Part shown: piece by piece, positions 25,719 to 36,900 of the stretch
How positions within the stretch are numbered: the first letter of the stretch is position 1
Layout of the letters: each line of letters begins with the position of its first letter
From: Streptomyces lasiicapitis
Lineage (GTDB): Bacteria > Actinomycetota > Actinomycetes > Streptomycetales > Streptomycetaceae
DNA: 64,000 bases
Reading direction: 5' to 3'
Assembly: GCF_014646335.1 (NCBI RefSeq)
Contig: NZ_BMNG01000016.1
Span: forward strand, 62,001-126,000
Notes under the pieces: model-generated
Told to the model about the DNA's origin: nothing
The model's database searches: none
Seen by the model: the letters and a program-made list of their open reading frames with translations, nothing else
Program-made: the position numbers and the translations under genes

Positions 25719-26890
25719 AGTTGAGTTCCTTTCGTGGCGCGTTGTGGGCGAACCGCTCGGCGGACAGGGCCGAGACGTCGACGAACGGCCGCCGCCCCAG
25801 GTAGAGGTCGCGGACGACCTCACCCACCGCGGGTCCCTGCAGGAAGCCGTGGCCGGAGAAGCCGGTCGCGTACAGGAAGCGGCCGTCTCCCGGTGCTTCT
25901 CCGATGAGCGCGTTGTGGTCCGGGGTGACTTCGTAGAGCCCGGCCCATCCCGTGGCGATGTCCGCTTCGAGGAGCCGCGGGGCCCGCACGGACATGGCTT
26001 CGGAGAGCCGGGGCAGCCAGGCGTCCGTGCGGGACAGGTCGAAGCCCGGGGTCTCGTCGGGGTCCGACATGCCGAGCAGTACGCCCTGGCCCTCTCCGTG
26101 GAAGTAGAAGCTGGTCGAGAAGTCGATCGTCATGGGGGATGCGTGAGGGCGCGTCCCGCAGCGGACCGGTGACGAGGATCTGGCGCCGGTACGGCCTAAC
26201 GGGAAGGTCGATCCCCGCCATCGCCCCGATGGCCGCCGACCAGGCCCCGGCGGCGCAGATCACGGTGTTCGCCGTGACCGTGCCGCGGTCGGTGACCACT
26301 GTGCCGGCGCCGGATGCGGTCGCCGCACGCTCCATGCCCGTGACGTGACATCCCGTCACCAGGCGGGCGCCGTGCCGGCGCGCGGCCGCCGCGTACCCGA
26401 GGACCACCGATTCCGGCGAGCAGTAGCCGTCCTCGGGCGAGTACGCCGCGGCCAGCACGCCGTCCGTCGAGATCAGCGGGGACAGCTCGCGGGCCTCGGC
26501 GGCGTCCAGCAGGCGGCTGGGGACGCCCAGGGCGTTCTGCACGGCCACGTTGCGTTCGAACGCCGCCACGTCCTCCGGTCGCGTGAGCAAGAAGAGATAG
26601 CCCTCCCGGTGCAGGTCGATCTCCTGGCCCGGCCGGTCGCGGAAGTCCTGGAACAGCTCCAGGCTGCGGACCCCGAGCTGGATGTTGACGGCGTCCGAGA
26701 ACTGTCCACGGACACCTCCCGCCGCCTTGCTCGTGGACCCCGAACCCAGCGCGCCGCGCTCGAGCAGCAGCACGTCCCGGACGCCGGCCTCGGCGAGGTG
26801 GAAGGCGATGCTGGTGCCCACGACACCGCCCCCCACGATCACCACCTCCGCGGCGGGCGGGAGCTCCCGCGCCGAGGCCCTCGTCCCCAT
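25711..26890 (-). pseudogene. FAD-dependent glycine/D-amino acid oxidase, interrupted by a frameshift
   Basis: From ATG 26890 the protein begins with a FAD-binding motif, VVIVGGGVVGTSIAFH, and follows the DadA/glycine-oxidase family to about residue 250 (RPYRRQILVTG). At the five-G run 26134-26138 (C run on the coding strand) the frame breaks. One base fewer would read on as PMTIDFSTSFYF and complete a normal C terminus (NALIGEAP, GFSGHGFLQGP) ending at 25711, about 390 residues in all. As written, the first part runs out of frame to about 25820. A homopolymer of this kind is a common sequencing error as well as a common mutation. The ATG overlaps the thioesterase stop (ATGA), so it belongs to the NRPS operon; an intact enzyme would oxidise a precursor or product amine. 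Confidence 0.8.
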
Positions 26891-27639
26891 CAGCTGGCCA
26901 GCCCTGCCGCGCCGTCGGCGGCGAACGTGGGCATGTGGCGGGGCAGCGCGCCCCAGACCCGCGGGGTGAAGAAGTGCCCGCCCGGCAGGAGCTCCTGCGA
27001 GTACGGCCCGTCCGTCAGCTCCGCCCAGCCCTCATGCGCGGGCGTCAGTTCCTGCTCGCCCACCATGAGGTGGATGCCCGCGCGCAGCCGGGGGCCCGGC
27101 CGGAACTCGTACTCGGCGTAGGCGGCCATGTCCATGCGCAACAGGTCGACCGCCATCAACAGCAGATCGGGGTCGTCGAGCACGGACCGCGGTACGCCGC
27201 CGCCGGCCTCCAGCGAGGCCGCCAACTCCTCGTCGGAGGCGGTGGCGAGCTTCGCCGTCCGGACCCCGGTCCAGTGCTGCGGCGCGATGTGCCCGGACAG
27301 CACCAGGCTCTCCGGACCCTCGGCGCCCCGCTCCTGGAGAAGCCGCGCCGTCTCGTACGCGAGCAGCGCGCCCATGCTGTGCCCGTACAGCACATACGGG
27401 GAGCGCACTTCGGTGGCGACGGCGTCCGCGCAGTCGGCGACGAAGCCCTCCCAGCCGCCGGTGATCTCGTCGCCGAAGCGGAACTCGCGGCCCGGATAGC
27501 ACAGGGTGCGCAGCTCCACGTCGATCGGCAGCAGCCGCGCCCACGGCCGGAAGGAAACCGTTCCGCCGCCGGCGAAGCTCAGGCACACGAGCCGCCGGGC
27601 AGCCCAGGGGCGGGCTTGTGGTCGGGCGACGCGGCTCAC
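26890..27639 (-). CDS. Type II thioesterase
   Basis: 249 residues of the alpha/beta-hydrolase GrsT/RifR family, with FAGGG near the N terminus, the nucleophile motif YGHSMGAL near residue 92, and the catalytic His in LPGGHFFTP near the C terminus. Such enzymes clear misloaded carrier domains. Because no NRPS in the window ends in a thioesterase domain, this protein might also release the product (inference). The GTG at 27639 overlaps the aminotransferase stop (GTGA), and its own stop overlaps the oxidase start, so all three are co-translated. Confidence 0.93.
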   Translation of the reverse strand: MSRVARPQARPWAARRLVCLSFAGGGTVSFRPWARLLPIDVELRTLCYPGREFRFGDEITGGWEGFVADCADAVATEVRSPYVLYGHSMGALLAYETARLLQERGAEGPESLVLSGHIAPQHWTGVRTAKLATASDEELAASLEAGGGVPRSVLDDPDLLLMAVDLLRMDMAAYAEYEFRPGPRLRAGIHLMVGEQELTPAHEGWAELTDGPYSQELLPGGHFFTPRVWGALPRHMPTFAADGAAGLAS

Positions 27640-28961
27640 TTCCGGCCCTCCGCCGCCACGTCCTTCAGGACGGCGCGCAACGCGCTCACGCCCAGGGCGA
27701 GTTCGGTCTCGGTCACCGACAGCGGCGGACGCCAGCGCAGCTCCCGCTCGCCCGAGCCGAGGAAGATCACACTGTGGCTGCTGAGCGCCCGCTGGAGGAC
27801 CTCGTCGCGCAGCGCGCCGTCGGCGAGCGTGATGGCGCACATCAGTCCGCGGCCGCGCGGGTCGGTCACCAGGTCCGGGTACTCGTCGGCGATCTCGCGG
27901 AGCTGGCCGAGCAGGTAGGCGCCGGTCTGCTTGACGTTCTCGAACAGGTTCTCCTCGCGCACGACTTGGAGGATCCGCGTGGCCCGGACCATGTCGACCA
28001 GGTTGCCGCCCCAGGTGGAGCTGAGCCTGCTCGACGTACGGAACGCGCTGTTCTCCACCTCGAGCACCCTGCGGCCGCCAAGGACTCCGCACACCTGCGT
28101 CTTCTTGCCGAAGGCGATCACGTCGGGGCGCACGCCGAGGGCGTCGCTCGCCCAGGCCTCACCGGTGATGCCGAAGCCGCTCTGCACCTCGTCGGCGACG
28201 AGCAGCGCGTCGTTCTCGCGGCACAGCTCCGCCATCGCCTTGAGGAACTGCGGACGCAGGTGGCGGTCGCCGCCCTCGCCCTGGATCGGCTCGAAGACGA
28301 AGCAGGCGATCTCATCCGCGTACCGGTAGAAGGCGGCAGCGGCGGCCTCCAGAGCGGCCTGCTCCTCGGCGAGGAGCTCGGGCTCGTCCCACCGGCTCAT
28401 GTCGTTGACGGCGGGGCTCGGGATACGCGGCCAGTCGAAGACGGGGAAGTCCCGGATCTTGGACGGGTCGGTGTTGGTCAGCGACATCGTGTAGCCGCTG
28501 CGCCCGTGGAAGGCCTTCTCCAGGTGCAGGGCGCGCGAGCCGCGCACGGCGATGCCGCGGGCCGCGTTGTGCTGCGTCTTCCAGTCGAAGGCGACCTTCA
28601 GCGCGTTCTCCACGGCGAGTGCGCCGCCGTCGATGAAGAAGAGGTAGGGCATGTCGTCGGAGCCGAGCAGGCCCAGGAACTCCGCGACGAACTGGGCCTG
28701 TTCCCGCGTGCCGTAGTCGGGGTTGGCGGGCTTCATCCGGGCCGCGGCGAGGAACGCCTCGTCGAGTGCGTCGTCGCCGTGCAGCGCGGGATGGTTGTGG
28801 CCGAGCGGCGCGGATGCGTAGAACATCGACATGTCCAGGTAGCGGGAGCCGTCCCGCTCGTCCACCAGCCAGCAACCCTGGCTGGCGCGGACGTCCAGGA
28901 TGATGTCTCCGAAGTCCCCGCTGACGTGGTCGCGCAGCAGATCGATCCCGGCCTCGCTCAT
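27636..28961 (-). CDS. lat: L-lysine 6-aminotransferase
   Basis: 441 residues of the class III PLP aminotransferases. The active-site segment FGKKTQVCG and the following STWGGNLVDMVR are characteristic of lysine epsilon-aminotransferase from cephamycin producers and mycobacteria. The reaction gives 2-aminoadipate 6-semialdehyde, which closes to piperideine-6-carboxylate. The aldehyde dehydrogenase at 59004-60533 could oxidise this to 2-aminoadipate. The ATG at 28961 has AAGGGGAC upstream. Position directly after MbtH in the NRPS operon marks it as precursor supply; pipecolate-type residues are the alternative use. Confidence 0.9.
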   Translation of the reverse strand: MSEAGIDLLRDHVSGDFGDIILDVRASQGCWLVDERDGSRYLDMSMFYASAPLGHNHPALHGDDALDEAFLAAARMKPANPDYGTREQAQFVAEFLGLLGSDDMPYLFFIDGGALAVENALKVAFDWKTQHNAARGIAVRGSRALHLEKAFHGRSGYTMSLTNTDPSKIRDFPVFDWPRIPSPAVNDMSRWDEPELLAEEQAALEAAAAAFYRYADEIACFVFEPIQGEGGDRHLRPQFLKAMAELCRENDALLVADEVQSGFGITGEAWASDALGVRPDVIAFGKKTQVCGVLGGRRVLEVENSAFRTSSRLSSTWGGNLVDMVRATRILQVVREENLFENVKQTGAYLLGQLREIADEYPDLVTDPRGRGLMCAITLADGALRDEVLQRALSSHSVIFLGSGERELRWRPPLSVTETELALGVSALRAVLKDVAAEGRK

Positions 28962-29043
28962 GACTGTCCCCTTGTCCTGTGATCGGTGGGTGTGCAGGTG
29001 TCGTGCGCTGGGCGTGCTGTCAGGTCGTGTGGCGGGCATGCGG

Positions 29044-29247
29044 TCAGGTCCGCGCCGCTTGCTGGCGCTCGCGCACGCTGCGCGGCCGGATGTCCGTCCA
29101 GACGCTGTCGATGTGCGCGACGCACTCCTCGCGGGTGCCGCGGGTGCCCTCGCGGTGCCAGCCCAGGGGCAGGTCACGGTCGGCCTGCCAGAGGGAGTAC
29201 TGCTCTTCGTCGTTGCGGACGACGTCGTAGAGGGGCGCTTCGGACAT
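29044..29247 (-). CDS. MbtH-like protein
   Basis: 67 residues, the typical length. The family signature is present: N-D-E-E-QYSLW followed by LPLGW and the C-terminal SVWTDIRP. MbtH-like proteins bind adenylation domains and support their folding and activity. The ATG at 29247 has a strong AAGGAGAAA. It is 50 bp downstream of the ABC exporter in the same operon, and is the only copy seen in the window, so it may serve several of the seven A domains. Confidence 0.95.
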   Translation of the reverse strand: MSEAPLYDVVRNDEEQYSLWQADRDLPLGWHREGTRGTREECVAHIDSVWTDIRPRSVRERQQAART

Positions 29248-29297
29248 GGGTGTCTTTCTCCTTCAGGCGTGTGCGGGGCGTGGAGTGTGGGGAGCGT

Positions 29298-30920
29298 TCA
29301 GAGCACGGCGGGCTCGGCCGCCGGTTCGGCGACCCGGCCGCGTTCGAGCTTGAGGATCTGGTCGGCGATGCCGAAGTAGCGGTCGTCGTGGGTGATGGCG
29401 ATGACGGTCTTGCCGCGCTTGCGGAGCGCGGGCAGGACCTCGGTGTAGAAGAACTCCCGGAACTCGGGGTCCTGGTCGGCGGCCCACTCGTCGAACAGCA
29501 GGACCGGCCGCTCGGAGAGCAGCGCCGACACCAGAGCAAGGCGTTTGCGCTGTCCGGTGGACAGGGAGATCGTGGAGAACTCCCCGTCGCGTACGGTGAC
29601 TTTGCTGTCCATGGCGAGCTGGGCAAGGAGCCGGTTGGCCTCGTCGTCGGTGTCCGGACGGCCGGGCAGGGTGCGGAAGAGGTGAACGTCGGAGAAGACC
29701 CCGGCGACGCTCTGCCGCAGCTCCTCGACCCGGTCACCGGTCACCGGCGTGCCGTTGAGGCTGATCTCGCCGCCGCCGGGCAGATAGAGCCCACTGATCA
29801 TCTTGGCCAGCGTGGTCTTGCCGCTGCCGTTGCCGCCGATCAGGCAGGTGATCGTGCCCGGTGCGAACTCGGCGTCGATCGGGCCAACCTGGAAGCCGCT
29901 GTCGTCCGTGTCGGAGTCGTAGCGGAATTCCACGCCGTGCAGCCGCAGCGCCGCGCCGTCGCTCCGCCCGCCGCCCTGCGGCTTGGTGGCCGACAGACCG
30001 CTCTCGTCACCCAGGTCGAGCGCGTTGAGCGAACGCAGCGCGGTTCCGGCCCGGCCGAGCGCGGGGATCAGGTTGAGCACGGTCACCAGCGGCGTGTTGA
30101 TGTAGATGACGGCGAGCGTGAAGCCGGTCAAGTCGTCGGCGGGGATGCCGAAGTGTGGCCCGGCGAACAGCATGATGCCGATGGTGGCGAGGAAGAGGAG
30201 CTGTCCCCAGGAGCCGGCGATGGTGTACAGGGACACACCTCGGGTGGTGTCCCGTACGAGCAGCTCGCCGGTGGCACCGACCCCGCCCTCCAGGACCGCG
30301 TCACGCCGCTCACGGTCCAGCTTCAGCTCCTTGGCACCGCGGGTGACGCTCTCCAAGTGCGCGTGCATGGCGTCCTGGTGCTCACGGGCCCGCCGCAGAT
30401 GGGCGCCCGCCCGGCGCACCGGGAGCTGATAGAGCACCAGGCCGACGGCGAACACGCCCACCATGCCCAGGAGCATCTTGAGGGAGAGCATCCCGATGTA
30501 GACGAACGCCCCGACGACGATCGCGCCGTTCATGGACAGCAGCGGCACGCTGCTGACCGCGCTGGTGATCACCTGTACGTCGTCGGTGAGCGCGGACTGC
30601 AGCCGGGCGGGCCCGATGCTTTCGATCCGCCGCATCCCGCTGTCCAGGATCCGGCGGCACAGTTCCATCCGCAGTCCCTGGATGGAGCGCTGGGCAAGAC
30701 GGATCAGCAGGACGGAGGACACCGCCCCGGCGAGCAGGACGGTGACCGCCGCCGCGATGAAGGCCGCAAGGAGTCGGGTGCCCGGGTCGTCGAGTCGCTC
30801 AAGAACCCGTTGCAGCACCGCGATCAGAACCACGGTGGCCGCGCCGGACAGCAGGCCCGCGACCAGTGCCGCGATCACTGTCCCCCGCGACCGGGTCGCG
30901 AGGAGTGAGACGAACTTCAT
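29298..30920 (-). CDS. SyrD/PvdE-like peptide export ABC transporter
   Basis: 540 residues with a fused membrane domain (about 1-320, six hydrophobic segments) and an ATPase domain (about 330-540): Walker A GGNGSGKTT, signature LSTGQRKR in place of LSGGQ, Walker B VLLFDEW, then ITHDDRYF. The signature and domain lengths are those of the cyclic-peptide and siderophore exporters SyrD, PvdE and YojI. It should export the NRPS product or a precursor across the membrane. ATG 30920 overlaps the NRPS3 stop (ATGA). Confidence 0.92.
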   Translation of the reverse strand: MKFVSLLATRSRGTVIAALVAGLLSGAATVVLIAVLQRVLERLDDPGTRLLAAFIAAAVTVLLAGAVSSVLLIRLAQRSIQGLRMELCRRILDSGMRRIESIGPARLQSALTDDVQVITSAVSSVPLLSMNGAIVVGAFVYIGMLSLKMLLGMVGVFAVGLVLYQLPVRRAGAHLRRAREHQDAMHAHLESVTRGAKELKLDRERRDAVLEGGVGATGELLVRDTTRGVSLYTIAGSWGQLLFLATIGIMLFAGPHFGIPADDLTGFTLAVIYINTPLVTVLNLIPALGRAGTALRSLNALDLGDESGLSATKPQGGGRSDGAALRLHGVEFRYDSDTDDSGFQVGPIDAEFAPGTITCLIGGNGSGKTTLAKMISGLYLPGGGEISLNGTPVTGDRVEELRQSVAGVFSDVHLFRTLPGRPDTDDEANRLLAQLAMDSKVTVRDGEFSTISLSTGQRKRLALVSALLSERPVLLFDEWAADQDPEFREFFYTEVLPALRKRGKTVIAITHDDRYFGIADQILKLERGRVAEPAAEPAVL

Positions 30921-33900
30921 CGTCGTCCCTTCTTCTTCGCGCCGGCGGACGGCTTCTTCTTCGCGGTGGCGTCCGGTGCGGCCGTGTCCCGCGCCGCCCG
31001 GATCAGCTCGGCGAGACCGGCGACGGTGAAGTCCGCCATGGCCTGCTGCACCCGCAGTCGCACCCCGTACTGCCGTCGGACACGCAGCAGCAGCCTGGTG
31101 GCGAGCAGCGAGTGGCCACCGGCCTCGTAGAAGTGGTCGCGGATCCCGAGCCCCTCAAGACCGAGCAGCTCCTGCCAGAGCACGAGCAGTTCCCGCTCGA
31201 CGTCGTCCCTGGCCGGCTGCGCGCTGCCCGCCGTTCCCAGGAAGTCGTCGGCGGTGGGGGCGGGCAGGCGGCGTCGGTCCAGCTTGCCGCTGGCGGTCTG
31301 CGGAATCTGCTCGACCAGGCGGATGGCGGCGGGCAGCGCGTACCGCGGGAGCCGTCCGGCCGCCTGGGTGCGCAGCTCGCTGCGGTCCAGGCCTGCGCCG
31401 TCGGGCACCACGTAGGCGACCAGGCGGGGCGAGGCCCCGCCGGCGCCGTGCACCACGACGGTGCAGTCGCTGACGCGCGGGTGTTCCAGGAGTACGGACT
31501 CGACCTCGCCGAGTTCGATGCGGTGGCCGCGGAGCTTGATCTGGTTGTCGAAGCGGCCGAGGAACTCCAGCTGGCCGTCGGCCCGGTGGCGGGCCCGGTC
31601 GCCGGTCCGGTAGAGGCGCGCCCCCGGCACTCCGGAGAACGGGTCCGGTATGAAGCGCTCACCGGTAAGTCCCGGCCGCCGCCAGTAGCCCTGCGCCACC
31701 TGCACGCCGCCGATGTACAGCTCTCCGGCGGAGCCGGGCGGCACCGGCTGCAGGTCTTCGTCCAGGACCCAGATCGTGGAGCCGGGCACCGGGCCGCCGA
31801 TGGGCGCGCGCTGCCTGCGCGTGACCTCGGCGGTGAGTTCCGAGACGGTCATCAGGACGGTGGCCTCGGTCGGCCCGTACCAGTTGAAGACCTTGCAGTC
31901 GCGCGCGGAGGGCCCCTCGAACCAGTCGGCGAACCGGGCCGGTACCACCTCCTCGCCGGCCAGGAGCAGGGCCCGCAGCCCCAGCGGCGCGCCGCCGGTG
32001 TCGGGTGTGCCGTCCACAGCGGCGAGTTCCTGGGCGATCGTCGGCGTGGTGGCGAGCATGGTGACGCCCTCGTCGCGCAGGTGGGCGTGCAGCTGCTGCG
32101 CGTCCGGCGCCACGTCTCCCGGCACCAGGTGGATGCGGGCGCCGGCCACCAGTCCCGCGAACAGCTCCCACACCGACAGGTCGAAGGTGAAGGTGGAGCG
32201 GACCGCGACCACGTCCTGCGCCGTCGGCTCCACCACGGTGGCGGAGGCCTTCAGGTAGGCGAGCAGGTTGTGGTGGCTGACGCCGACGCCCTTGGGGGTG
32301 CCGGTGGACCCGGAGGTGTAGATCAGGTACGCGAGGTCGTCGCCGTTGGCCCGCTGGGGGACCGCGCCGGTGGCCGATGCCGCGTCGTCGACGGTGCACA
32401 CGGTGATGTCCTCCTCGGCGAGGAGGTCGAGCACCGGGGCGTCGTCGTCGGTGAGGTGCGCGGTCAGCGCGTTCCAGCAGCCCGAGTCGCGAATCAGGTG
32501 GGCGATGCGGTCCAGCGGCAGCTCCGGGTCGACGGGCACGTAGGCGGCACCCGCCGCCATCGCGCCGAGCAGGCCGGTGACGAGGTCGACACCGCGCCGG
32601 GCGACCACGGCGACCAGGTCGCCGCGGCGCACGCCGGCGGCTGCGAGACCGCCGGCGACGGCTCGGGCTCGCTCCGTCAGCTCCCGGTAGCTCAGCGCAC
32701 CGCCGGGTCCCGTCACGGCGACGGCGTCGGGGCAGGCGGCCGCGACAGCGGCGATGGCCTGGTCCAGGGTCCCGGCGGGTACGTCGAGCGAACCACCGTC
32801 GGCACGGCGGGCCACGGTCTCGGCGTCGTACGGCAGCAGGCTCCCCGCGTCGTGCGGGGCGTCGGGGTCGGCGGCGAACTGGCGCAGCGCCTGTGCGTAC
32901 ATCGTGGCCAGGTCGGCGGCCCGCTCGTCGGAGACCCGGTCGCTGTCGTAGGCGAGGATCAGGCCCAGCTCGTGGGCGGGCGGGTGCACCGAATAGGTCG
33001 CCATCACCGCGTAGTTGGTGTCCTCCGCGGACGCCGGATGGTGGTCGAGGAGCTCGACGATGCCGGCGTCCAGGACCTCGTCGAGCGCGTGGAAGCGCAC
33101 GAAGTTCACGCCCACGTCGAACAGCGGGTCGTTGCCGAAGGCCTGCTGCACGTTGATCAGCGGGGTGTGCCGGTGTTCCAGGAGCGTGCGCTCCTCGTCG
33201 AACGTTCGCCGCGCCAACTCGCGCCAGCTCCCACCCGGCACGCTCACCGAGGTCGGCAGCATGTTGATGAACAGGCCGCGCAGGTCCTTGGCGCCGGGCA
33301 GGTCCGGGCGGCCGTGCAGCACCATGCCGGTGACCGGATCGGTCACCGCGAGCGCCTCGGCGAGCACCTTGAAGTGCACGCCCACGGCGAGGCTCTTGAA
33401 CGGCAGGCCCTCCTCCTTGGCGAGCTGGGCAAGGCGCTGGGAGGTGGCCGGGTCGATGTCGACCTCGACGCGGCGCACCTGCGGCAGGCCCGCCGGGCGC
33501 AGGTCGGCGACGGAACGGGGCTCGGCGTCGGCGAGCCGTTCCCGCCACACCTCGCCGGTGTCCGCCGCCTCGGTGGCCGCCCGCTCCGTCTTGACGAAGT
33601 CGGCGTAGCGCAGCGGGATTTCGGGCCAGCGCTCGCCGTAGTCGGGGGCGCCGTCCAGGAGTGCGGCCTGGCGGCTGAGGATCTCCGTCACCGTGGAGGT
33701 CCAGCTCCAGCCGTCGAGGATGGCGTGGTTCTCACTGACCGTGAGCTGGAACTCGTCGTCGCCGAGGATGTGGACGGCGAACCGCTGCAGCGGAGCGGAT
33801 TCCAGGTCGAGGTGCTCGACGCGCTCGCGGGCGACGAAGGCGTCGATCTCGGCGTGCTGTGCTTCCGCGTCCAGGCCGGACAGGTCCCGCACGGTCAGGC

Positions 33901-36900
33901 TCGGCGCCACGTCCCGGTGCACGATCTGCAGCGGCTCGGAGTAGCCGTCCATGGAGATGCTGGTGCGCAGGACGGAGTGGCGGGTCATGGTGTCGGCGAG
34001 GGCCTGGCGCAGCAGGTCCGCGTCGAGACGGCCGCGCATCCGCACGCTGACGGTGTTGTGGTAGATGCCCGCTTCGGGGTGCAGATGCAGGTGATACAGC
34101 ATGCCCGCCTGGGTGGCGGTCAGCGGGTAGGCGTCCTCCGCGTCCTGCGGCAGCGCGACGCGGTCGTCCTCGCTGATCATCTCGAAGGGCTCGGCCCGGT
34201 CCAGGGTTTCGGCCCGGCTCTCCGCGAGGTGGGCGGCGAACTCGGCCACGGTCTGGTGCTTGAACACCGCGTGCACACGGGTCTCGTGACGGTGGGCGCG
34301 CAGCGTGCCGGTGATCTCCACGGCGCGGATCGAGTCGCCGCCCAGCGCGAAGAAGTTGTCGTGCACGCCGACCCGCGCGACGCCGAGGACGTCGGACCAG
34401 ACCTCCGCGACGATCTCCTCAAGAGGAGTGCGGGGCGCGGTGTACGTGGCCCCGGCGTCCAGTCGCGCCCGCTCCGGGTCGGGCAGCGCGCGCCGGTCCG
34501 CCTTGCCGTTGACGGTCAGCGGCACCTCGCGCAGGGCGGTGAAGACCGCGGGCACCATGTACGAGGGCAGCAGTCCGGCGGCGTGCTCGCGCAGTTCGGG
34601 CACCGCGGGAAGTTCCCGTCCCGCCGCGGGCACCAGCCACACCACGAGCTGTTCGCCGCGTACGTCGGCCACCGCGGCCGCGACGCCGGGGTGGGTGGCG
34701 AGGGCGACCTCCACCTCCCCCAGTTCGATCCGGAAGCCCCGGATCTTCACCTGGGCGTCGGCGCGGCCCCAATACTCGAACTCGCCGTCCTCAGTAATGC
34801 GGGCCAGATCCCCGCTGCGGTACAGACGGGCGCCCGGGGTGCCGGAGAACGGGTCGGGCACGAACCGCTCGGCGGTGAGCGCGCCGCGGCCGCTGTAGCC
34901 GAGGGTGACGCCCGCGCCGCCGACGTGGAGTTCGCCGACCAGGCCGGCCGGCACCGGGTTCAGGCCCTCGTCGAGCACGTACAGCGACAAGTCGTCGATC
35001 GGTGCGCCGATGGGGCTGCCGGTGCGGTCGCCCAGGTCCGCGGCGGTGATGACACGGAAGGTGGAGTGCACGGTGGTCTCGGTGATGCCGTACATGTTCA
35101 CAAGGAGCGGGGCCCGGTCGCCGCGCGCCTCGATCCAGGGCCGCAACGTGTTCACGTCGAGCCGCTCGCCGGCGAAGACGACGTGGCGCAGGGCCAGTTC
35201 GCGGGTGGAGCCCTCGGCGGTGTCGGCGGCGACCACGCCCTTGAAGGCCGACGGTGTCTGGCTGAACACGGTGACGCCGAGCTGTTCCACGAAGGCGAGC
35301 AGGTCCTGCGGCGACTTGGCGGTGTCGTCCGGCACCAGGGCCAGCTCGCCGCCGTGCAGCAACGCGCCCCACAGCTCCCAGACGGATACGTCGAAGGCGT
35401 ACGAGTGGAAGAAGGTCCACACGTCGTCGGGCCCGAAGCCGAAGTGCCGCGCGGTCGCCGTGAAGAGGCGCTGCACCTGGGCGTCGGCCACCTCCACGCC
35501 CTTGGGGCGGCCGGTGGATCCCGAGGTGTAGATGACGTAGGCGACGTCGCCGGTGTGCCGGGCGGGCAGCTCCTCGGTCCCCGCGGTGTCGACGTCGCCG
35601 AGCGGGCGGCCCTGCTCGTCGACGGACACCGTCCGCAGGCCCTCGCCGAGCCCGTCCATGCCGTGCGCGCCGCACACCACGAGACGGCCACCGCTGTCGT
35701 CCAGGACGTGCCGGATACGGTCCGTGGGGTTGCGCAGGTCGAGCGGCACGTAGGCGGCGCCCGCCCGCAGGACCGCGAGGATCGCCACCACCTGGGCGGG
35801 GCCGCGTTCCAGGTACAGCGGCACCCGCTCGCCGGGCACCACGCCGCCGGCCACCAAGTGCCGGGCCAGGGTGTCGACGCGGGCGGCCAGTTCCGCGTAG
35901 GAGATGTCCTCGCCCTGCCAGCTCACGGCGGTGCGTTCGGGGTGCAGGCCGGCCGAGCGCAGGAACGCCTGGTCCAGGGCGCGCTCGACCACGGGCTGCG
36001 CCGACGGGCCGGACGGTGTGCCGGACTCGACGAGGCTGAGCAGCCGCACGTCGCGGTCCGGGGTGGCGAGCCCCTCGGTGAGCAGTCGGAGGTAGGAACC
36101 GAGCAGGGCGGCCGCGGTGGACTCGCGCAGGAGCTCGGTGTCGTACTCCAGCATCAGCTCGAAGTCGTCGCCGCGGCTGACCACGCTGAGCGTGACGTCG
36201 GTCTTGGAGGCATCGGTCTCGACGGGCAGCGGCGTCATGACGGCGTCGCCCAGGCGCATCTGGGAGCGGTCCTCACCGAGGTAGGTGAACATCGACCCGA
36301 AGAGCGGTGATCCGGTGCTGCCGCCGACGGTCGCCGCCACCGCCGCGGTGGGCACGTGCTGGTGGTCCAGGGAGCGGGCGACGGTCGCGGCCGACTCCTG
36401 GGCCAGGTCGCGCAGCGTCGCGCCGTCCTGCAGGCGGCTGCGCAGCGGCAGCGTATTGATGAACGGTCCGACGGTGCGGCGCAGTTCGGGACGGACCCGG
36501 TTGGCCACCGGCACACCGATCACCAGGTCGTCGGTAAGGGCGGCCCGGTGCAGCGCCGCCCGCCAGGTGCCGTACAGGACGGCGAAGACGGACACGCCGC
36601 AGCCGGCGGCGAACTTCTCCACGCGGTCGCGCAGGGCGGGCCCGGTGTGGCGCACCAGGTGGTGCCCCTGGTGGCCGTGGGTGTCCGGGCGCGGGTGGTC
36701 GTAGGGCAGGCTCAGGCCGCGCGGCGCGTACTCCAGTTCGGACCGCCAGTGGTCCAGCGATGCCTGCCGCGACGGGGCGTTCTCGCTGTTCCGCTCCCAC
36801 CAGGCGTAGTCGGTGTACGAGGGTCCCTCGGGCGGGGGCGGCGGAGTGCCGTCGGCACGGAACGCCTCGTAGGCGGCGGTCAGTTCCTGGATCAGGACGC

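Noticed and set aside
30917..31200. Terminal thioesterase domain in NRPS3
   Set aside because: Only about 60 residues follow the last T-domain serine, and no GxSxG motif is present.
30866..36310. Very long open frame on the plus strand opposite NRPS3
   Set aside because: It is an antisense shadow produced by extreme G/C at third positions. The translation is Gln/Gly/Val-rich without domains, while the minus strand encodes a complete NRPS.
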